The notes beneath the pieces were generated by a model. That model was not told the origin of the DNA, did no database searches, and saw only the letters and a program-made list of their open reading frames with translations. 64,000 nucleotides of DNA from Thalassotalea marina (lineage in GTDB: Bacteria > Pseudomonadota > Gammaproteobacteria > Enterobacterales > Alteromonadaceae). Every line of letters begins with the position of its first letter. Position 1 is the stretch's first letter. Shown here one piece after another: positions 60,294 through 64,000 of this stretch. The stretch covers positions 1 to 64,000 of the forward strand of contig NZ_BNCK01000005.1 in assembly GCF_014656435.1 (NCBI RefSeq), read 5' to 3'. The position numbers and the translations under genes were made by a program.

Positions 60294-61433
60294 ATGAAAA
60301 TACTACACAACACCTTTGTACTGTTGATCTTGATGGTACAATTTTCTGCAATTGCATACGACGATGCTCAAGAGCAACTTGCGGTTAAAGCGGTCATTCA
60401 ACAGTATATTGATGGTACCAGTAACGGTAAGCCCAACTTAATTGAAGATGCATTTCACCCACAAGCATCATTGATGCTTAGCCACCCTAAAAAACCTTTT
60501 TGGCAAGTGAGTGCAAAAGAATATGCTAGCTGGTTTAAATCACCAAAATCTAGCCGTTCTGGATTTATATTATCGGTAACGCTTGATGGTGATATTGCGT
60601 CAGCACGAGCATTAATAACCACGGCAAAACCTGTTAACCAATACACTGACCAGTTTTTACTAAAGCGTTTTGCCAAAGGTTGGCAAATTGTCAGTAAAAC
60701 AGCAACGCAACTAGATAGCCAAGCAAAACCTGAGCAGTTAGCTAATGCGATGAATAAACGCGTGTTATTTATCACGTCAAGTGCAGATCATCACGGTGAT
60801 TCAACACTGGCAACAGGTACCAGTTTTTCTGAACTTGTTGAAGCATATGAGGTATTTATTAATGCAGGCTATCAAGTGGATGTGGTCAGTACCCAAGGCG
60901 GAAAATTGCCACTCGCTTATATCAATACCTCAGATAACAAACACAAGCACTACCTTTATAACCAAAACTTTATGTACCTACTGGCAAATACCTTATCGCC
61001 TGAGCAAGTAGATGCTAGCCAATATCTAGCTGTACATTATGTTGGAGGTGGTAATGCCATGTATCAAGTGGCCGAAAACAAAACGCTGCAAGCCATTTCA
61101 ATGCAGGTTTATGAACAAAATAATGGCATTGTTTCCTCTGTTTGCCACGGTACAGCTGGTATCGTTAATTTAAAACTCAGTAATGGAGAATATTTAGTGG
61201 CAGGTCGAAAAATTAGTGGCTATCCAACAGCGTTTGAAAAAACAGATGCCGCTTATTATCAGCAATTTCCATTTGATATCGAACAAACCATTAAAAAGCG
61301 CGGTGGCAGTTTCTCTTATGGCGAACGTAATCAGTCATTTGTGCAAGTTGATGGTCGCGTGGTCACTGGTACTAACTATCAATCATCAAAAGACGTCGCA
61401 TTAGCTATGGTTAATTTACTCAATAAAATGTAA
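60294..61433 (+). CDS. NTF2-like / DJ-1/PfpI fusion protein, exported
   Basis: A 379-residue protein. Signal peptide (TFVLLILMVQFSAIA|Y). Residues ~22-140 form an NTF2/lumazine-binding-like domain (QEQLAVKAVIQQYIDGTSNGKPNLIEDAFHPQASLML...DQFLLKRFAKGWQIVSKTA). Residues ~148-379 form a DJ-1/PfpI domain (KRVLFITSSADH..., GYQVDVVSTQGG, VHYVGGGNAMYQ, IVSSVCHGTAGIVNLK with the nucleophilic Cys). DJ-1 folds act as chaperones, proteases or glyoxalases. AAGGAG is upstream of the ATG. Adjacent membrane AraC gene may control it. Confidence 0.88.
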   Translation: MKILHNTFVLLILMVQFSAIAYDDAQEQLAVKAVIQQYIDGTSNGKPNLIEDAFHPQASLMLSHPKKPFWQVSAKEYASWFKSPKSSRSGFILSVTLDGDIASARALITTAKPVNQYTDQFLLKRFAKGWQIVSKTATQLDSQAKPEQLANAMNKRVLFITSSADHHGDSTLATGTSFSELVEAYEVFINAGYQVDVVSTQGGKLPLAYINTSDNKHKHYLYNQNFMYLLANTLSPEQVDASQYLAVHYVGGGNAMYQVAENKTLQAISMQVYEQNNGIVSSVCHGTAGIVNLKLSNGEYLVAGRKISGYPTAFEKTDAAYYQQFPFDIEQTIKKRGGSFSYGERNQSFVQVDGRVVTGTNYQSSKDVALAMVNLLNKM

Positions 61434-61565
61434 ACGCCAATCATGTGGTAGAAATATTTTGCCTTCCATATTTTTGCCACAATTGCTCGTCATATTGCCA
61501 TGTTTGCACCAAAAGTTAGCCACATAAATAGCGTTTAATAACGCCATATTATGCGGAGAAACTTC

Positions 61566-63695
61566 ATGAACAAACACTTATTGTGGGCTATCGTCGCCAT
61601 CTGTGCCATCGGCGGTACACTTGGCATAGCCCCGTTATTAAATTCATCACAAACGACTGATACTTCGAGTTTTACTTTTGATATGTCTTATCAGTCAGTA
61701 TCAAGCAAACAAACACCAACACGCGTTGCCAGTTATGGACAAGTTGAACAAGGCAGCTTTTTCCTTCAAGAAGATCCCTCTGCTGATTTTGTGATGTCAC
61801 CATTACTTGATACCGCAGTCGATATCAAAGTAACTGGCCTAATCGCAAGGGCAAAAGTAACACAAACTTTCACTAACCCAACCGACCAATGGTTAAACGG
61901 CACCTATGTTTTTCCCTTGCCAGAAAATGCTGCCGTTGATCAATTAACCATGCACATTGGCGAACGAGTTATTAAAGCGACCATTGAGCCAAAGCAAAAA
62001 GCCAAAAAAATGTTTCAACAAGCAAAACTGGCTGGTAAAAAAGCGAGCTTATTGCAACAAAGTCGCCCTAACCTATTCACTAATGAAGTGGCTAATATTG
62101 GCCCCAATGAAACAATTAAAGTAACCATTGAATACCAACAGCTCGTGCACTTTGAACAAGATAAATTTACGCTTAGATTTCCAACAACCATTACCGAACG
62201 TTATTTACCGCTTAAACCTCTACCCGAGCAACACATTGAATTAAATGACAGCGGCTGGGCTGTTAGTCAACCTAGCTATAGCCAAACTAACAATAATCAA
62301 CAGCCCGAGTCCGCCAAAGAAGAAATAACAGCGCCTAAACATAAAGTGGCACTTAACATCAGCTTAAACCCAGGGTTTAAATTGCAACAGATCAGTAGTG
62401 ACGTACACCCGATCACACAATCAGAACACGCTAAAAATCAATACCTAGTGCGTTTAACCGAGTCGATGATTGCCAATCAAGATTTTGTACTAACTTTGCA
62501 AGCTGCACCAAGCAGTGCCCCCAGTGCTGCACACTTTAGCGAAGTAACTGAACACGGGCATTATGGCTTAATCATGTTAATGCCACCAACACAGGATATG
62601 GCTAACAATACCTTGCCAAGAGAAGTTATTTTTGTCATCGACACCTCAGGCTCAATGGCGGGTGGCTCAATGGAACAAGCGAAACAGGCATTACAGTTAG
62701 CCATTAACGACCTAAGTGAAAACGATAGCTTTAACATTGTGCAGTTTGATTCTAGCGCTACAAAAATGTCACTGATGCCTTTAATGGCAACGGTGAACAA
62801 CAAACAAATGGCGGCACGTTATATTGAGCAGCTTGAAGCCGATGGTGGTACGGAAATGTTAGCCGCGCTCAAGTTAGCGCTTGCCACACCAAGTGCAGAT
62901 CTTAGTAAACTTCGACAGGTTATTTTTATCACTGATGGCGCCGTGGGCAATGAATTACAGTTATTTGATTTTATCGATAAAAACCTCAAGCAAAGCCGAT
63001 TGTTTACCGTTGGCATAGGTGCAGCACCCAATAGCTATTTTATGACGGAAGCGGCTTTGATGGGTAAAGGCACCTACACCTACGTTAATAGCCTGCAAAC
63101 GGTACAAAATAAAATGCAGCAGCTGTTTAGCAAATTAAACTCGCCTGTATTAGCCAACCTAAAAATTAACCTGCCACAAAGTGCTGATATTTATCCTCGT
63201 AACCTGCCCGATTTATATCAAGGTGAGCCGTTACTAATCAGCTATTTTTCAGATGAACCATTAACAGAACTGCAAGCGACAGGTGAACTTAACACACACT
63301 TTTGGCAGCAGCCTTTAAAGCTAACATCAAGTGCAGCACAATCAGGGCTTGCGACCTTATGGGCAAGAAGAAAAATAGCGCAATTAGAACGAGATAAAAA
63401 TCTAGGACGTTTGGCTGAAGGTGCAGAACAATTAAATGAAAATATTGATCAGCTTATTTTATCCATTGCGATACAACACCATATTGTTAGTTCAATGACC
63501 AGCTTAGTAGCAATTGATGTGACGCCAACGGCCAAACAAAAAAGCCTCGAAAGTAAGGTTCACAACTTAAGGCCCAAGGGGCAGTTAAGCGGCAATCTAC
63601 CGCAAACGGCGACGCCGGCTAAGTTACAGATGTTATTTGCTATCTTGTTATTGAGTTTTGCGCTGTGTATCAAGCTATTAAGAAAACAACGTTAA
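61566..63695 (+). CDS. Marine proteobacterial sortase target protein (VIT + VWA)
   Basis: A 709-residue protein. N-terminal membrane signal (LWAIVAICAIGGTLGIAPLL), a VIT domain ~60-180 (DTAVDIKVTGLIARAKVTQTFTNPTDQWLNGTYVFPLPENAAVDQLTMHIG), a VWA domain ~340-510 with intact MIDAS DTSGSMAGGS, and a C-terminal sorting-like segment (LQMLFAILLLSFALCIKLLRKQR) after a linker. Matches the marine proteobacterial sortase-target group (TIGR03788-type). ATG 61566 has GGAG eight bases before. It should be cut and anchored by the sortase whose gene follows. Confidence 0.9.
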   Translation: MNKHLLWAIVAICAIGGTLGIAPLLNSSQTTDTSSFTFDMSYQSVSSKQTPTRVASYGQVEQGSFFLQEDPSADFVMSPLLDTAVDIKVTGLIARAKVTQTFTNPTDQWLNGTYVFPLPENAAVDQLTMHIGERVIKATIEPKQKAKKMFQQAKLAGKKASLLQQSRPNLFTNEVANIGPNETIKVTIEYQQLVHFEQDKFTLRFPTTITERYLPLKPLPEQHIELNDSGWAVSQPSYSQTNNNQQPESAKEEITAPKHKVALNISLNPGFKLQQISSDVHPITQSEHAKNQYLVRLTESMIANQDFVLTLQAAPSSAPSAAHFSEVTEHGHYGLIMLMPPTQDMANNTLPREVIFVIDTSGSMAGGSMEQAKQALQLAINDLSENDSFNIVQFDSSATKMSLMPLMATVNNKQMAARYIEQLEADGGTEMLAALKLALATPSADLSKLRQVIFITDGAVGNELQLFDFIDKNLKQSRLFTVGIGAAPNSYFMTEAALMGKGTYTYVNSLQTVQNKMQQLFSKLNSPVLANLKINLPQSADIYPRNLPDLYQGEPLLISYFSDEPLTELQATGELNTHFWQQPLKLTSSAAQSGLATLWARRKIAQLERDKNLGRLAEGAEQLNENIDQLILSIAIQHHIVSSMTSLVAIDVTPTAKQKSLESKVHNLRPKGQLSGNLPQTATPAKLQMLFAILLLSFALCIKLLRKQR

Positions 63696-64000
63696 GTTTT
63701 AGCCGGGATAACTGGCAAAACGCTCTCATACTGGCCTGTCTTTTGGCCAGTAGCTACTTGGTGCTTTCCAGCGGTTATATTTATGCCAAAGCAAAATTAG
63801 CTCAGCATTTAATTGCCAACGCTTGGCACCAAACATTACAAACTGGCAAGCACTCAAAACCTTGGTCATGGGCTGATACTTTTCCCGTGGCCAAATTATC
63901 GATAACAGACAAACGCTATTATGTACTAGCAGGCGCTACTGGCCGCACCTTAGCATTTGGTCCTGGCCATATGAGTAGTACAGCCTTGCCCGGCCACTTA
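63665..64000 (+). CDS. Class GN sortase, 5' part cut by window edge
   Basis: The downstream frame reads MYQAIKKTTLSFSRDNWQNA from a GTG at 63665, overlapping the target gene by 31 bases. It has a membrane helix (LILACLLASSYLVLSSGYIYA) and then KLAQHLIANAWHQTLQTGKHSKPWSWADTFPVAKLSI...YVLAGATGRTLAFGPGHM, the start of a class GN (marine proteobacterial) sortase domain. The catalytic His/Cys/Arg lie beyond the edge. Exact start is inferred. It processes the VIT/VWA protein encoded just before it. Confidence 0.85.
   Translation, partial: MYQAIKKTTLSFSRDNWQNALILACLLASSYLVLSSGYIYAKAKLAQHLIANAWHQTLQTGKHSKPWSWADTFPVAKLSITDKRYYVLAGATGRTLAFGPGHMSSTALPGHL

Overview
This window looks like a chromosomal segment of a marine gammaproteobacterium in the order Alteromonadales, most likely Colwelliaceae (Thalassotalea/Colwellia-like). 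That is inferred from the AT-rich composition and from gene families typical of the group: HopJ-like and VF530-like proteins, YceI with a cytochrome b561, DUF6351, a type-B L31/L36 pair, AbgT, a RimK-type ligase beside a GNAT/C39 fusion, and a marine proteobacterial sortase with its VIT/VWA target. No rRNA, tRNA, CRISPR array or prophage was seen.

Layout. 0-0.8 kb: the 5' end of an IS110-type transposase gene running off the left edge, then a frameshifted gene that resembles an integron cassette gene. 0.8-31 kb: ordinary chromosomal genes. These include an AraC regulator, yceI with cytochrome b561, orphan solute-binding proteins, a LysR gene divergent from an MFS-AhpD-like-SCO operon, an RND efflux pair, a LysR/GST pair, a diguanylate cyclase, Zur-boxed L31/L36 paralogs, mtfA, a leucine-rich-repeat lipoprotein, a metallophosphatase, PadR plus HAAS, and a P-loop kinase with a DUF2252 protein. 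31-35 kb: abgT, an AlkD-like protein and another solute-binding protein.

35.3-44.6 kb is the most interesting region. A single minus-strand gene train encodes a 27-codon peptide ORF, a GldA-type ABC ATPase, a fused ABC-2 permease/GldG protein, a DUF4340 protein, a small membrane-anchored protein, a second RpoH-like sigma factor and a membrane-anchored Deg1/HtrA protease. Next to it lie an Hsp20 chaperone and an alcohol dehydrogenase. Heat-shock-like (sigma-32) promoter matches precede the peptide/ABC operon and hsp20, with a weaker match before adhP. The leaders of hsp20 and of the small-protein/sigma segment share a ROSE-type RNA thermometer motif. I infer a self-contained envelope heat-stress module with its own sigma factor.

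45-49.7 kb: a RimK-like ligase with a GNAT/C39 protein, an endonuclease III homolog with an atypical cysteine cluster, and dps. 49.7-54.7 kb is an accessory island of small orphan genes. It holds a 263-bp direct repeat pair about 1.8 kb apart and an attC-like integron site, between a GNAT gene and a small membrane-protein gene, whose centre is expanded by a 53-bp tandem repeat. No integrase is visible, so it may be a sedentary integron remnant. 55-64 kb: a TonB-dependent siderophore receptor with a possible Fur box, a cupin, a TPR-like protein, a membrane AraC regulator, an NTF2/DJ-1 fusion, and the VIT/VWA sortase target followed by the start of its class GN sortase, cut by the right edge.
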